Source: an uncultured Eubacterium sp.
Lineage (GTDB): Bacteria; Bacillota; Clostridia; Lachnospirales; CAG-274
Assembly (NCBI GenBank): GCA_900551755.1
Contig: URXK01000007.1
Span: forward strand, 1-64,000
DNA length: 64,000 nucleotides
Reading direction: 5' to 3'
Shown here piece after piece: positions 46,383 through 55,775 of this stretch (position 1 is its first letter; each line of letters begins with the position of its first letter). A program made the translations under genes and the position numbers. The notes beneath the pieces are model-generated. The model saw only the letters and a list, made by a program, of their open reading frames with translations. It was not told where the DNA came from and did no database searches.

Positions 46383-47270
46383 ATGATTTGGCTTTTATTA
46401 TTTATTGTGGTTATTTATTTTGTGTTGGATTTATTATACAGAAGAACAAATCACTATAAAAATTTGTTTGAAGATACTTTAAAGTTAAGAGAATATAAAA
46501 ATATACCAATAGATTATATAAATATAGGTAGTACACAGGCTAGATATGCTTATGACTTTGGAAACATAGGGCTTAATGTTGCTACAAATGAGCAATCTCT
46601 TGAATATAGCTTTATGTTATTAAAAAAATATGTTAAAAATCTTAAAAAGGGTGGCAATGTTATTATTACTATAGCTGATATGGATTTGCTTTTAACTGGT
46701 GGTTTGCAACAGAGAAAATATAAATATTGTGGTATATTGCCAGTTAAGGTTAAGGATTTGTTTAAATATAAGTTTTTCCCTCTTTTGTTTAATATTAAAG
46801 CTATTAAATATATTTTAAAAGATGAAAAGCTATATAATAAATTTGATGTTAGTCAAAACTTGCTTTTAAATGATAGTCAAAGATATAATGACTGTCAAAG
46901 AAGAATTAAAAGATGGGAAAGTTATGGTGCATTTTATTCTAACGATGAAAAAAAGTTTGAATTAAAAAATAATAATTTAGAGTACAATATTAAAATTTTA
47001 AATAATATTATTGAATTTTGTCTTTTACATAATTATAATGTAGTAGTTATTACACCACCAACTTCAAAGTATTTTAATGATTTTTTTGGTGATAGTTTTA
47101 AAGAAGTATTAAATAAGCCAATAGAAGATTTTGCTTATAATAATGTAAAGTATTTTGATTATTCTAGTGATGAAAGTATAAATAATGATGAAAACTTTCT
47201 AAATACTGCTTGTTTAAATCAAGCAGGTAGAACTAAGTTTACAGATATTGTAATTAAATCATTGCAATAA
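46383..47270 (+). CDS. Membrane-anchored hypothetical protein, possibly degenerate SGNH-type
   Basis: 295 residues. One N-terminal membrane helix (IWLLLFIVVIYFVLDLLY) leaves the rest outside or inside unresolved. YINIGSTQARYAYDFG resembles the GDSx block of SGNH/DltD-like proteins, and VVVITPPTSKYF the usual third strand. The expected C-terminal DxxH reads FLNTACLNQAGRTKFT, with no His or Asp. I do not recognise a function. Neighbours suggest a role in polymer transfer or acyl decoration. A+T content is higher than in adjacent genes. Confidence 0.6.
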   Translation: MIWLLLFIVVIYFVLDLLYRRTNHYKNLFEDTLKLREYKNIPIDYINIGSTQARYAYDFGNIGLNVATNEQSLEYSFMLLKKYVKNLKKGGNVIITIADMDLLLTGGLQQRKYKYCGILPVKVKDLFKYKFFPLLFNIKAIKYILKDEKLYNKFDVSQNLLLNDSQRYNDCQRRIKRWESYGAFYSNDEKKFELKNNNLEYNIKILNNIIEFCLLHNYNVVVITPPTSKYFNDFFGDSFKEVLNKPIEDFAYNNVKYFDYSSDESINNDENFLNTACLNQAGRTKFTDIVIKSLQ

Positions 47271-47305
47271 ATTTATTTTAAAAAATTGAAATGAGGTAAT
47301 TTTTT

Positions 47306-48757
47306 ATGAATAATGGTAAAAAAGGAAAGAAAGCTATAATTTCTGGACTGATTTGGAAATTTGCTGAAAGAATGGCATCTCAAGGTGTTTCATTTGTTGT
47401 TTCAGTTGTATTAGCAAGACTTTTACTTCCTTCTGACTATGGTATGGTAGCTCTTGTGCTTATTTTTGTCAACTTGGCTAATGTTTTTGTAAGTACAGGC
47501 TTTAATACAGCACTTATTCAAAAAAAAGATGCAGATGATTTGGACTATTCTACATTATTTTATAGTTCAGTGGCAGTAGCTGTTGTAATGTACGGTATTT
47601 TGTTTGTTACAGCTCCACACTTAGAAATATTCTTTTCTCAAAAGGGCTTGACTAAGGTTATTAGAGTTCTTTCTCTTATACTTATAGTTAATGCTTTCAA
47701 GTCTATTCAGCACGCTTATGTGTCTAGTAATATGCAGTTTAAAAGATTTTTCTATTCAACTTTAGGTGGAACTTTAATATCTGCTGTAGTTGGCCTTTAT
47801 ATGGCATACACTGGCTATGGTGTATGGGCATTAGTAGCACAAAATATGGTAAATATTACTGTAGATACTGCTATTTTATATTTAACTGTTAAGTGGCGTC
47901 CTAAACTTATGTTCTCCTTTAAGAGAGCTAAATCTCTTATGCTTTATGGTATGAACATTACATTAGGTCAGCTTTTAAGTACAGGTTATAATCAGCTTAG
48001 GTCATTAGTTGTTGGTAGACTTTATTCTGCCGCTGATTTGGCTTATTATAATAAGGGTGAACAGATACCTCAGCTTATTACTACTAATATTGATACAAGT
48101 GTAGCCTCAGTTCTTTTTCCAGCACTTTCAAATGAAAATGACGATACTGGCAGAGTAAAGGTTATAACTAGAAATGCTATTAGTACAAGCTCTTATTTGC
48201 TTTTTCCAATTATGTTTGGTCTTGCTGCTGCAGCAGAACCTTTAATTAGATTGTTATTAACTGAAAAATGGATGTTTAGTGTTCCATATCTTAGATTGGC
48301 TTGTATTGCTTATGCTTTTATACCAGTTAATTCAACTAATTTGCAGGCTATAAAGGCTTTAGGCAGAAGTGATATGTTCTTAAGGGTAGAAATAGTAAAA
48401 AAAGTTCTTGGTATAGCTCTTGTATTGGTTACTATGTATCATAGTGTTTTTGCCATTGCAGTATCTAATGTTTTTATTAATGTTATAGCTATATTTATAA
48501 ATGCTTACCCTAATAAAATATTAATGAAGTATGGCGTTAAGGAGCAGATAAAGGATATTAGTCCATACCTTATAGTGTCATTATTAATGGCAGTTATTGT
48601 TTATGCAGTTACTTTTTTACATATTGGTGATGCTGCAACATTGATTTTACAGGTGTTTGTGGGAATTGCTAGTTACAGCTTAATGTCTTATATTTTAGGC
48701 TTTGAACCATTTTTTATGCTTATTGAGGCTTTTAAGAAAATTACATCAAATAAATAG
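47306..48757 (+). CDS. Polysaccharide flippase (Wzx/WzxC-like, MOP superfamily)
   Basis: 483 residues, 12-14 membrane helices. GLIWKFAERMASQGVSFVVS, VVLARLLLPSDYGMVALVLI and FVSTGFNTALIQKKDADDLD at the start are diagnostic of the WzxC/TuaB type. Moves undecaprenol-linked repeat units across the membrane for polymerisation. 36 bp after the preceding gene, with GAGGTAA upstream of the ATG. Confidence 0.93.
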   Translation: MNNGKKGKKAIISGLIWKFAERMASQGVSFVVSVVLARLLLPSDYGMVALVLIFVNLANVFVSTGFNTALIQKKDADDLDYSTLFYSSVAVAVVMYGILFVTAPHLEIFFSQKGLTKVIRVLSLILIVNAFKSIQHAYVSSNMQFKRFFYSTLGGTLISAVVGLYMAYTGYGVWALVAQNMVNITVDTAILYLTVKWRPKLMFSFKRAKSLMLYGMNITLGQLLSTGYNQLRSLVVGRLYSAADLAYYNKGEQIPQLITTNIDTSVASVLFPALSNENDDTGRVKVITRNAISTSSYLLFPIMFGLAAAAEPLIRLLLTEKWMFSVPYLRLACIAYAFIPVNSTNLQAIKALGRSDMFLRVEIVKKVLGIALVLVTMYHSVFAIAVSNVFINVIAIFINAYPNKILMKYGVKEQIKDISPYLIVSLLMAVIVYAVTFLHIGDAATLILQVFVGIASYSLMSYILGFEPFFMLIEAFKKITSNK

Positions 48758-48777
48758 AGTATAAAAAGGAGTAGTTT

Positions 48778-49395
48778 ATGGGACGAATTGACAAGTTAAA
48801 GAATATATTTTCAATTTCATATTACAAAAAAAATACTAGAGCTTATAAGGATTTAATAAAATATGATTATAAATTTAATGCTGCATTTAGAGGTGTTAAG
48901 TCCTTATCAAGAAAAGAAAAAAATAGCATAGAGATTAAATACCTTAAATGCTATAGAAAGTGTCAAGCCTATAGAAATACTCTTTGGGGAGATATTGCTT
49001 TTATTAAATTAAAAAAACTGAGTGAAAAAACAGGCATAGGCTTAAATGATAATCTTAATATTGGTAAAGGTCTTGTAATTGGTCATTGGGGCAGAATTGT
49101 AATGAATACTGTAGCTGAATTTGGAAATGAAATTATGCTTACTCATAATGTTACCATAGGCAGAGATGTAAGAGGAAAGAGAAAAGGCTCACCTAAAATA
49201 GGAAATAGAGTTTGTATAAGGTCAAATTCAACAGTTGTTGGCAATATTACAATAGGTGATGATGTTCTTATTGCACCTAATACTTTTGTTAATTTTGATG
49301 TGCCTAGTCATTCTGTTGTTATAGGAAATCCTGCAACTATACATCATAGAGATAATGCAACAGAAGGTCATTTGGGAATTGTAGAAGGTGAATAA
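48778..49395 (+). CDS. Serine acetyltransferase-like hexapeptide O-acetyltransferase
   Basis: 205 residues. An N-terminal helical part is followed by a left-handed beta-helix: LNIGKGLVIGHWGRIVMN, NEIMLTHNVTIGRDVRGKRK, IGNRVCIRSNSTVVGNITIG, FVNFDVPSHSVVIGNPATIH. CysE-like fold, but the context points to acetylating the polymer rather than serine. Stop overlaps the RBS of the VanZ gene. Confidence 0.83.
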   Translation: MGRIDKLKNIFSISYYKKNTRAYKDLIKYDYKFNAAFRGVKSLSRKEKNSIEIKYLKCYRKCQAYRNTLWGDIAFIKLKKLSEKTGIGLNDNLNIGKGLVIGHWGRIVMNTVAEFGNEIMLTHNVTIGRDVRGKRKGSPKIGNRVCIRSNSTVVGNITIGDDVLIAPNTFVNFDVPSHSVVIGNPATIHHRDNATEGHLGIVEGE

Positions 49396-49396
49396 T

Positions 49397-49990
49397 ATGA
49401 AAACTATAGAAATAATAATTAAAGATGTGATAACTAGTATATACCCGGCTTTTGTTTCGGGTATAATTTTTTCTGTGCTTATTATGTTTGTTTATAATTA
49501 TAGCAAAGAAAAAGGCTTTAAAAATATATGCAAATTATGGATTGATAGATTCAAAAAAAATCAAAATTTTAGATTTTGTTTTTATTTAGCCTTTTATATT
49601 TTTGTTGTTTTAACTAAAACATTACTTACTAGACCTTATCACACAAGCCCTCTTGCTAATGTTTGGGGCGTATGGAGCTTACATACAGATAAAGGTGCTA
49701 TAAATGTTGACCCTTTTGAAAACTTTGTGCTTTTTGTGCCATTTACTATTTTTTTGTTTATGGCAGTTAAAAATAAATTAGTTAATAGAAATAGTCTAAT
49801 TAATGTTGTTGTTAAATCTTTTGAATTTTCTTTTGTTTTTTCATTAACTATTGAGCTACTTCAAGTATTTTTTAAACTTGGAACATTCCAGATTTTAGAT
49901 ATTGTTTCTAACACAGCAGGTGGAGTATTTGGTGGTATTTTGTATTTTATATTTTACAATATTAGTTGTGGAAGAAAAAAGGCTAAATAA
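49397..49990 (+). CDS. VanZ-family membrane protein
   Basis: 197 residues, five hydrophobic segments. The VanZ pattern is visible as TRPYHTSPLANVWGVWSL, INVDPFENFVLFVPFTIFLF and ELLQVFFKLGTFQILDIVSN, ending in GGVFGGILYF. VanZ-like proteins give low-level teicoplanin resistance in enterococci, but most members have no known activity and are frequent in envelope clusters. The ATG at 49397 is chosen; the upstream GTG frame would overlap the previous gene. Confidence 0.87.
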   Translation: MKTIEIIIKDVITSIYPAFVSGIIFSVLIMFVYNYSKEKGFKNICKLWIDRFKKNQNFRFCFYLAFYIFVVLTKTLLTRPYHTSPLANVWGVWSLHTDKGAINVDPFENFVLFVPFTIFLFMAVKNKLVNRNSLINVVVKSFEFSFVFSLTIELLQVFFKLGTFQILDIVSNTAGGVFGGILYFIFYNISCGRKKAK

Positions 49991-49991
49991 G

Positions 49992-50020
49992 TTGTATGTA
50001 AAAATTAATTATGATATAAT
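49992..50020 (+). promoter_or_regulatory. Internal promoter before rmlA
   Basis: TTGTAT (49992-49997), 17 bp, TATAAT (50015-50020), 34 bp before the rmlA ATG. It could drive the rml genes independently of the long upstream transcript. Confidence 0.7.
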
Positions 50021-50053
50021 AACAAATAATGAATGTTTTTAAGAGGTGAAAAA

Positions 50054-50932
50054 ATGAAAGGTATTATATTAGCTGGAGGTTCTGGCACAAGATTATATCC
50101 ATTAACAATGGTTACATCAAAACAGCTTTTGCCTGTTTATGACAAGCCAATGATATATTATCCATTATCAACACTTATGCTTGCAGGTATAAAGGATATT
50201 TTAATTATATCAACACCTACAGATTTACCTAATTTTGAACGACTTTTAGGTGACGGCTCTAATTTTGGTATTAATTTAAGCTACAAGGTTCAGCCTAGTC
50301 CTGATGGACTTGCTCAAGCATTTTTGCTTGGTGAAGAATTTATAGGTGATGATAGCTGTGCTATGGTTTTGGGGGATAATATTTTCTATGGCAGTGGCTT
50401 TAGCAAAATTCTTAAAAATGCAGCCAACAAGGAAAAGGGTGCTACTGTATTTGGTTATTATGTAGAGGACCCTGAACGCTTTGGTATTGTTGAATTTGAT
50501 AAAGATGGCAGAGCAGTTTCTCTTGAGGAAAAGCCACAAAATCCTAAGTCAAATTATGCTGTTACTGGTCTTTATTTTTATGATAAGACTGTTGTTGAAA
50601 AGGCTAAAAAGGTTAAGCCGTCAGCAAGAGGTGAGCTTGAAATAACTGACCTTAATAAAATGTATCTTGAGGAAGGTACTCTTGATGTTAAAACATTAGG
50701 CAGAGGCTTTGCTTGGCTTGACACTGGTACAGTTGACGCCCTTAATGAAGCTGCTGAATTTGTTAAGGTTATTGAAGGTAGACAGGGAATTATGATTTCT
50801 GCTGTTGAAGAAATTGCTTATAAAAATGGCTGGATTACTAAGGAGAAACTTTTAGAGTCAGCTAAATTATATGGTAAATCTGCTTATGGTCAGCACCTTA
50901 AAAAGGTAGCTGAAGGAAGGTATTTATATTAA
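50054..50932 (+). CDS. rmlA: Glucose-1-phosphate thymidylyltransferase
   Basis: First step to dTDP-L-rhamnose: glucose-1-phosphate plus dTTP. 292 residues, normal. [69 protein letters not shown] and [16 protein letters not shown] are all conserved. The ATG at 50054 with AAGAGGTG is preferred to 50033. The acyltransferase that follows starts at the stop codon. Confidence 0.96.
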   Translation: MKGIILAGGSGTRLYPLTMVTSKQLLPVYDKPMIYYPLSTLMLAGIKDILIISTPTDLPNFERLLGDGSNFGINLSYKVQPSPDGLAQAFLLGEEFIGDDSCAMVLGDNIFYGSGFSKILKNAANKEKGATVFGYYVEDPERFGIVEFDKDGRAVSLEEKPQNPKSNYAVTGLYFYDKTVVEKAKKVKPSARGELEITDLNKMYLEEGTLDVKTLGRGFAWLDTGTVDALNEAAEFVKVIEGRQGIMISAVEEIAYKNGWITKEKLLESAKLYGKSAYGQHLKKVAEGRYLY

Positions 50933-51969
50933 TGAATAAAAATATTAGTCAAGAAAATAAATGTTCTCAAAAATGTGCTGTTGATTTTTTGAAACTTATT
51001 ATGGCATTTTTTGTTGTAGGTATTCATAGTCAGCTTTCAAAATTTTTTGGACCTGTTGGGGAAGGGGTATTAGACAATATTTTTGCTTTGGCTGTGCCTT
51101 ACTTTTTTATTTGTTCTGGATATTTTTTGTTTAATAAAATTAATATATCTAATATAAATAAAGAAAATAGCATAGTAATAACTAATTATTTAAAAAAAAT
51201 AATAAAGTTATATATAGTGTGGTCAATTATTTATTTGCCACTAACTATATATGGTGAATTATTTGTATGGAAAACTAGTACTGTAAAGGCTGTTATTAAG
51301 ATTATTAAAAATTATATTTTAGTGGGAGAAAATTTTTATTCTTGGCAGCTTTGGTATCTTTTAGGTTTAATAGTAGCTGTATTTATAATATACTTTTTAG
51401 CTAAGTTAAAATTAAATTATAAGATAATAACAATTATTTCTCTTGTATTATTTTTAATTGGTATTGGTATTGATACCTTAAGCGTTAATGAAGTTTTTGA
51501 AAATCAATTAAATGTATACTATACAGTATTTTCAACTACAAGAAATGGCTTTTTTTATGGCTTTTTTTATGTTTCTTTAGGAATGTTAATAGCAAATAAA
51601 GAAGAAAAGTTAGGCATAATTGATATAGCTATATTAATTTTATCAATTGTAGGTCTTTTGTTATTTAATGCAAGTCCTTTTAAAAGACTTTATATTGCTT
51701 TATTAGCTTTTATTATTTTCAAAATTTCATTAAATGTAAATTTGAAAAACTCTCCAATTTACTTGATTTGTAGAAAACTTAGTATTAAAGTATATTTAAT
51801 ACATATGTATTTTGTAGCAATATATAGATTATTTATATCTAGCAATGAAGATGTGTATAACTATTTGGTTTGTTTTGTTTTTGCAAGTTTATTATCTGTT
51901 ATAGTGGCTGTTATTTTTGACATTATTGACAAAAAGACAAATATTAAACGAGCTAAACTTTTATTTTAA
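50932..51969 (+). CDS. Acyltransferase family 3 membrane protein
   Basis: 345 residues, about ten membrane helices. CAVDFLKLIMAFFVVGIHSQ and ALAVPYFFICSGYFLFNKIN carry the AT3-type start; WQLWYLLGLIVAVFII follows. It splits rmlA from rmlB-D-C and overlaps rmlA by a base (TAATG junction), so it is part of the same message. Probably acylates the rhamnose-containing polymer. Confidence 0.83.
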   Translation: MNKNISQENKCSQKCAVDFLKLIMAFFVVGIHSQLSKFFGPVGEGVLDNIFALAVPYFFICSGYFLFNKINISNINKENSIVITNYLKKIIKLYIVWSIIYLPLTIYGELFVWKTSTVKAVIKIIKNYILVGENFYSWQLWYLLGLIVAVFIIYFLAKLKLNYKIITIISLVLFLIGIGIDTLSVNEVFENQLNVYYTVFSTTRNGFFYGFFYVSLGMLIANKEEKLGIIDIAILILSIVGLLLFNASPFKRLYIALLAFIIFKISLNVNLKNSPIYLICRKLSIKVYLIHMYFVAIYRLFISSNEDVYNYLVCFVFASLLSVIVAVIFDIIDKKTNIKRAKLLF

Positions 51970-51981
51970 AGGAGTATTATT

Positions 51982-53001
51982 ATGACAATTATTGTAACTG
52001 GCGGTGCCGGATTTATAGGAAGTAACTTTATTTTTCATATGCTCAACAAATATCCTGATTATAGAATAGTTTGTCTTGATAAACTTACTTATGCAGGCAA
52101 TTTATCAACACTTGAGCCTGTTATGGATAACCCTAATTTTAGATTTGTTAAGGCTGATATTTGCGATAGAGATGCTGTTTACAAACTTTTTGAGGAAGAA
52201 AAGCCAGATATTGTTGTAAACTTTGCAGCAGAAAGCCACGTTGACCGTTCTATTGAAAACCCTAGTATTTTCATTGAAACTAATATTATGGGTACTCAAG
52301 TTATGATGGACGCTTGCAGAAAGTATGGTATTACTCGTTATCATCAGGTATCTACTGATGAGGTTTATGGTGATTTGCCTCTTGATAGACCTGATTTATT
52401 CTTTACAGAGGAAACACCTATTCACACATCAAGTCCTTATAGTTCATCAAAGGCTGGTGCAGACCTTCTTGTGCTTGCTTATTACAGAACTTATGGACTT
52501 CCTGTTACAATTTCAAGATGTTCTAACAACTATGGTCCATATCACTTCCCAGAGAAACTTATACCTTTAATGATTGCAAATGCTCTTAATAATAAGCCTC
52601 TCCCAGTTTATGGCACTGGTGAAAATGTTAGAGATTGGCTCTATGTTGAGGACCATTGCAAGGCTATTGACCTTATTATACATAAGGGTAGAGTAGGCGA
52701 GGTTTATAACATTGGTGGTCATAATGAAATGGCTAATATTGATATTGTCAAAATAATTTGCAAGGAATTAAATAAGCCAGAAAGCCTTATTACTTATGTT
52801 ACAGATAGAAAGGGTCACGATATGAGATATGCTATTGACCCAACTAAAATCCATAATGAGCTTGGCTGGTTGCCTGAAACTAAGTTTGCTGATGGTATTA
52901 AAAAAACTATTAAGTGGTACCTTGATAATAAGGAATGGTGGGAAAATATCATAAGTGGTGAATATCAAGACTATTATAAGAAAATGTACGAGGGAAGATA
53001 A
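51982..53001 (+). CDS. rmlB: dTDP-glucose 4,6-dehydratase
   Basis: Second step to dTDP-rhamnose. 339 residues. IIVTGGAGFIGSNFIFHMLN binds NAD, NFAAESHVDRSI and STDEVYGDLP are family blocks, and the catalytic tyrosine/lysine lie in SPYSSSKAGADLLVLAY. RCSNNYGPYHFPEKLIPLMI follows. AAGGAG precedes the ATG; rmlD starts one base past the stop. Confidence 0.97.
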   Translation: MTIIVTGGAGFIGSNFIFHMLNKYPDYRIVCLDKLTYAGNLSTLEPVMDNPNFRFVKADICDRDAVYKLFEEEKPDIVVNFAAESHVDRSIENPSIFIETNIMGTQVMMDACRKYGITRYHQVSTDEVYGDLPLDRPDLFFTEETPIHTSSPYSSSKAGADLLVLAYYRTYGLPVTISRCSNNYGPYHFPEKLIPLMIANALNNKPLPVYGTGENVRDWLYVEDHCKAIDLIIHKGRVGEVYNIGGHNEMANIDIVKIICKELNKPESLITYVTDRKGHDMRYAIDPTKIHNELGWLPETKFADGIKKTIKWYLDNKEWWENIISGEYQDYYKKMYEGR

Positions 53002-53002
53002 T

Positions 53003-53857
53003 ATGAAAGTTTTAGTTACAGGCGTAAAAGGTCAGCTTGGCTTTGATGTTGTTAATGAGCTTGAAAAAAGAGGTCACACAGCTATTGGTGTTGACATTGA
53101 TGAAATGGATATTACAGATGCCATTTCTGTTGAAAAAGTAATAAATGGTGCTAAGCCTGATGCAGTTATTCATTGTGCTGCTTGGACAGCAGTTGATGCA
53201 GCTGAGGATGAAGAAAATATACCTAAGGTTAGAAATGTAAATGCCAAAGGTACTGAAAATATAGCTAAGGTTTGCAAGGCTCTTGATATTAAAATGGTTT
53301 ATATAAGTACCGACTATGTTTTTGACGGTCAGGGTACAGAACCTTGGGAGCCAGATTGTAAGGCTTACAAGCCTCTTAATGTTTATGGCAAAACTAAACT
53401 TGAAGGTGAGCTTGCAGTAAGCAGTAATTTAGACAAGTTTTTCATTGTTAGAATTGCTTGGGTATTTGGTGTAAATGGTAATAACTTTATAAAGACTATG
53501 CTTAAACTTTCAGATAAGTATGATACATTAAGAGTTGTTAATGACCAAATAGGCACACCAACATATACATTTGACCTTGCAAGACTTCTTGTTGATATGG
53601 TTGAAACTGAAAAATATGGCTATTATCACGCAACTAATGAGGGTGGCTATATTTCTTGGTACGACTTTGCTTGTGAAATATTTAAGCAGGCTGGCAAAAA
53701 TATGAATGTTATACCTGTTACTACTGAAGAATATGGAATTTCAAAGGCAGCAAGACCATTTAATAGTAGACTTGATAAGTCTAAATTAGTTGAAAATGGC
53801 TTTGAACCTTTGCCAACTTGGCAAAATGCTCTTGAAAGATATTTAAAGGAAATTTAA
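53003..53857 (+). CDS. rmlD: dTDP-4-dehydrorhamnose reductase
   Basis: Last step to dTDP-L-rhamnose. 284 residues. VLVTGVKGQLGFDVVNELEK is the NAD(P) site; HCAAWTAVDAAEDEE, STDYVFDGQGTEPWEP and the catalytic VYGKTKLEGELAV are diagnostic. The ATG at 53003 fits because GGGAAGATA lies upstream; an earlier in-frame start would overlap rmlB by 47 bp. Confidence 0.96.
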   Translation: MKVLVTGVKGQLGFDVVNELEKRGHTAIGVDIDEMDITDAISVEKVINGAKPDAVIHCAAWTAVDAAEDEENIPKVRNVNAKGTENIAKVCKALDIKMVYISTDYVFDGQGTEPWEPDCKAYKPLNVYGKTKLEGELAVSSNLDKFFIVRIAWVFGVNGNNFIKTMLKLSDKYDTLRVVNDQIGTPTYTFDLARLLVDMVETEKYGYYHATNEGGYISWYDFACEIFKQAGKNMNVIPVTTEEYGISKAARPFNSRLDKSKLVENGFEPLPTWQNALERYLKEI

Positions 53858-53870
53858 GGAGGTGTTATAA

Positions 53871-54479
53871 ATGGGACAGATTAAGGTTACTAAATGCCCA
53901 ATAGAGGGTTTATGCGTTATTGAGCCTACAGTTCACGGTGATGCAAGAGGTTATTTTATGGAAACATATAACCAGAAAGATATGGAGGCCGAAGGTCTTA
54001 ATATGGTTTTTGTTCAAGATAACCAGTCATCATCAACTAAAGGCGTTTTAAGAGGCTTGCATTTTCAGAAGCAGTACCCACAGGGCAAACTTGTAAGAGT
54101 TGTAAAAGGTAGTGTTTTTGATGTAGCTGTTGACCTTAGAGCTAATTCAGAAACCTATGGCAAGTGGTTTGGCGTTGAGCTTACAGAAGAAAACAAAAAG
54201 CAATTTTATATTCCAGAAGGTTTTGCTCACGGATTTGTTGTGCTTTCTGATGTGGCAGAATTTTGCTATAAGTGTACAGATTTTTATCACCCTGGTGACG
54301 AGGGTGGACTTGCTTGGAATGACCCTGAAATTGGTATAGACTGGGCGTCACTTGGTATTAAGGGTGAATATAATGGCACAGCATCAGCAGAGGGTTACAC
54401 TATGGCTGACGGTACTCCTCTTAATTTAAGTGATAAAGACCAAAAGTGGTTAGGACTTAAAGATACATTTAAGTTTTAA
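53871..54479 (+). CDS. rmlC: dTDP-4-dehydrorhamnose 3,5-epimerase
   Basis: Third step of the pathway (gene order A-B-D-C). 202 residues, cupin fold. GDARGYFMETYNQKD, FVQDNQSSSTKGVLRGLHFQ with the catalytic histidine, GKLVRVVKGSVFDVAVDLR, and FYIPEGFAHGFVVLSDVAEF are conserved. AAGGAGGTG before the ATG. Confidence 0.96.
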   Translation: MGQIKVTKCPIEGLCVIEPTVHGDARGYFMETYNQKDMEAEGLNMVFVQDNQSSSTKGVLRGLHFQKQYPQGKLVRVVKGSVFDVAVDLRANSETYGKWFGVELTEENKKQFYIPEGFAHGFVVLSDVAEFCYKCTDFYHPGDEGGLAWNDPEIGIDWASLGIKGEYNGTASAEGYTMADGTPLNLSDKDQKWLGLKDTFKF

Positions 54480-54514
54480 TATTTAATCCTAAAATAATAA
54501 CATAGGAGAAAACA

Positions 54515-55729
54515 ATGTACGAAAACAGTAAAGAACTTATTAAAATATTAAAGGCCTTTCTTTTTGAAGAAAAATATATTCAATCTAGCAATACTCAAAT
54601 TGATGATATTGTTAAAATTGCAGAATTGCATAATGTAACTGCTATGGTTGGTTATGTATTAGAAAAAAATAATGTGTCTGTTTCTGATGATATTGCACCT
54701 AAACTTTTTAAAAAGAAGTTGCAATGTGGAATTTTAGGTGCAAAAAGAGAAATGCTTTTTAATGAAATAAGTGATGCCTTAAGTGAAAAATCTATAGAAC
54801 ATATTATTGTTAAGGGGTATGTTTTGAGAGAACTTTATCCTGTTAAGGATTTAAGAACAATGTCTGATATGGATTTTGTTATTAAATCAGAAGATGGCAA
54901 TAATATGGAAAAGGTTATGGAGTCTTTAAATTATGATTTAGACGAGTATGTTCAAGGTGATTGGAGCTATTTTAAAAATAATATGCACATTGAATTTCAC
55001 GAAAAACTTACAGAGTCTGAATTGGGCAATGGCTTTGATTATGATGAGTATCTTAAGGATTGTTTTTTACATACAGAGGAATATAGAAAACTTACTAAAA
55101 AACTTGATATGGAATATCATTTAATATATATGTTTATACATTGTGCTAAACATTTTTATAATGAAGGCTGTGGATTTAGAATGATAATGGATTTTGCAGC
55201 CTATATTAAAGCCTATAATAATGTTATTGATTGGAATTATGTTAATAGTGAACTTAAAAAAATTCATTTATATGATTTTTCTAATAGTATTTGGTATTTG
55301 TGTCAAGTTTGGTTTAATATAACTCCTAATAATAAAGAATATACTATGGATAGTGAGTTATATAATGAACTTTTGGGATATATTGTTAAAGGTGGTACTT
55401 TTGGCGAGGCACAAGCTAAAGATAGAATGATGTCAAAGGCTGCTAGAGAAACCTTTGAAAAAGCTGGTAATAGCAAGATTAAGGGTTTTTATGTAAAACT
55501 TAAAAAATATGTCTTGCTTGATGATAAGTCAATGAGAGGAATTGTAGGCTGGTATAAAAATATGCCTAAATTTATGCTTCCTGTTGCTTGGATTTACAAG
55601 GCTTTTAATGCTGTTAAAAATAAGGGTTTAGGTACTACAAGGGATATTATTGGTTCTGGTGCAAATAATAATACAGCCTTGCAAGAATATACTATGCTTG
55701 AAAAATTGGGACTATATAATAAAAAGTAA
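54515..55729 (+). CDS. Nucleotidyltransferase family protein (NTP_transf_5, PF14907)
   Basis: 404 residues. NEISDALSEKSIEHIIVKGY, LRELYPVKDLRTMSDMDFVI (aspartates of a nucleotidyltransferase-like site) and DWSYFKNNMHIEFHEKLTES match the family often found at the ends of O-antigen and capsule clusters. Reaction unknown. It closes the cluster and is followed by a terminator. Confidence 0.8.
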   Translation: MYENSKELIKILKAFLFEEKYIQSSNTQIDDIVKIAELHNVTAMVGYVLEKNNVSVSDDIAPKLFKKKLQCGILGAKREMLFNEISDALSEKSIEHIIVKGYVLRELYPVKDLRTMSDMDFVIKSEDGNNMEKVMESLNYDLDEYVQGDWSYFKNNMHIEFHEKLTESELGNGFDYDEYLKDCFLHTEEYRKLTKKLDMEYHLIYMFIHCAKHFYNEGCGFRMIMDFAAYIKAYNNVIDWNYVNSELKKIHLYDFSNSIWYLCQVWFNITPNNKEYTMDSELYNELLGYIVKGGTFGEAQAKDRMMSKAARETFEKAGNSKIKGFYVKLKKYVLLDDKSMRGIVGWYKNMPKFMLPVAWIYKAFNAVKNKGLGTTRDIIGSGANNNTALQEYTMLEKLGLYNKK

Positions 55730-55736
55730 ATATAAT

Positions 55737-55775
55737 ACCTCTCTCTATTAAATCAATAGAGAGAGGTATATTTTT
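55737..55775. terminator. Bidirectional terminator at the end of the polysaccharide cluster
   Basis: ACCTCTCTCTATT (55737-55749), 5-base loop, AATAGAGAGAGGT (55755-55767), then ATATTTTTT. The minus-strand side also ends in T residues and serves the prenyltransferase gene. Confidence 0.93.
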
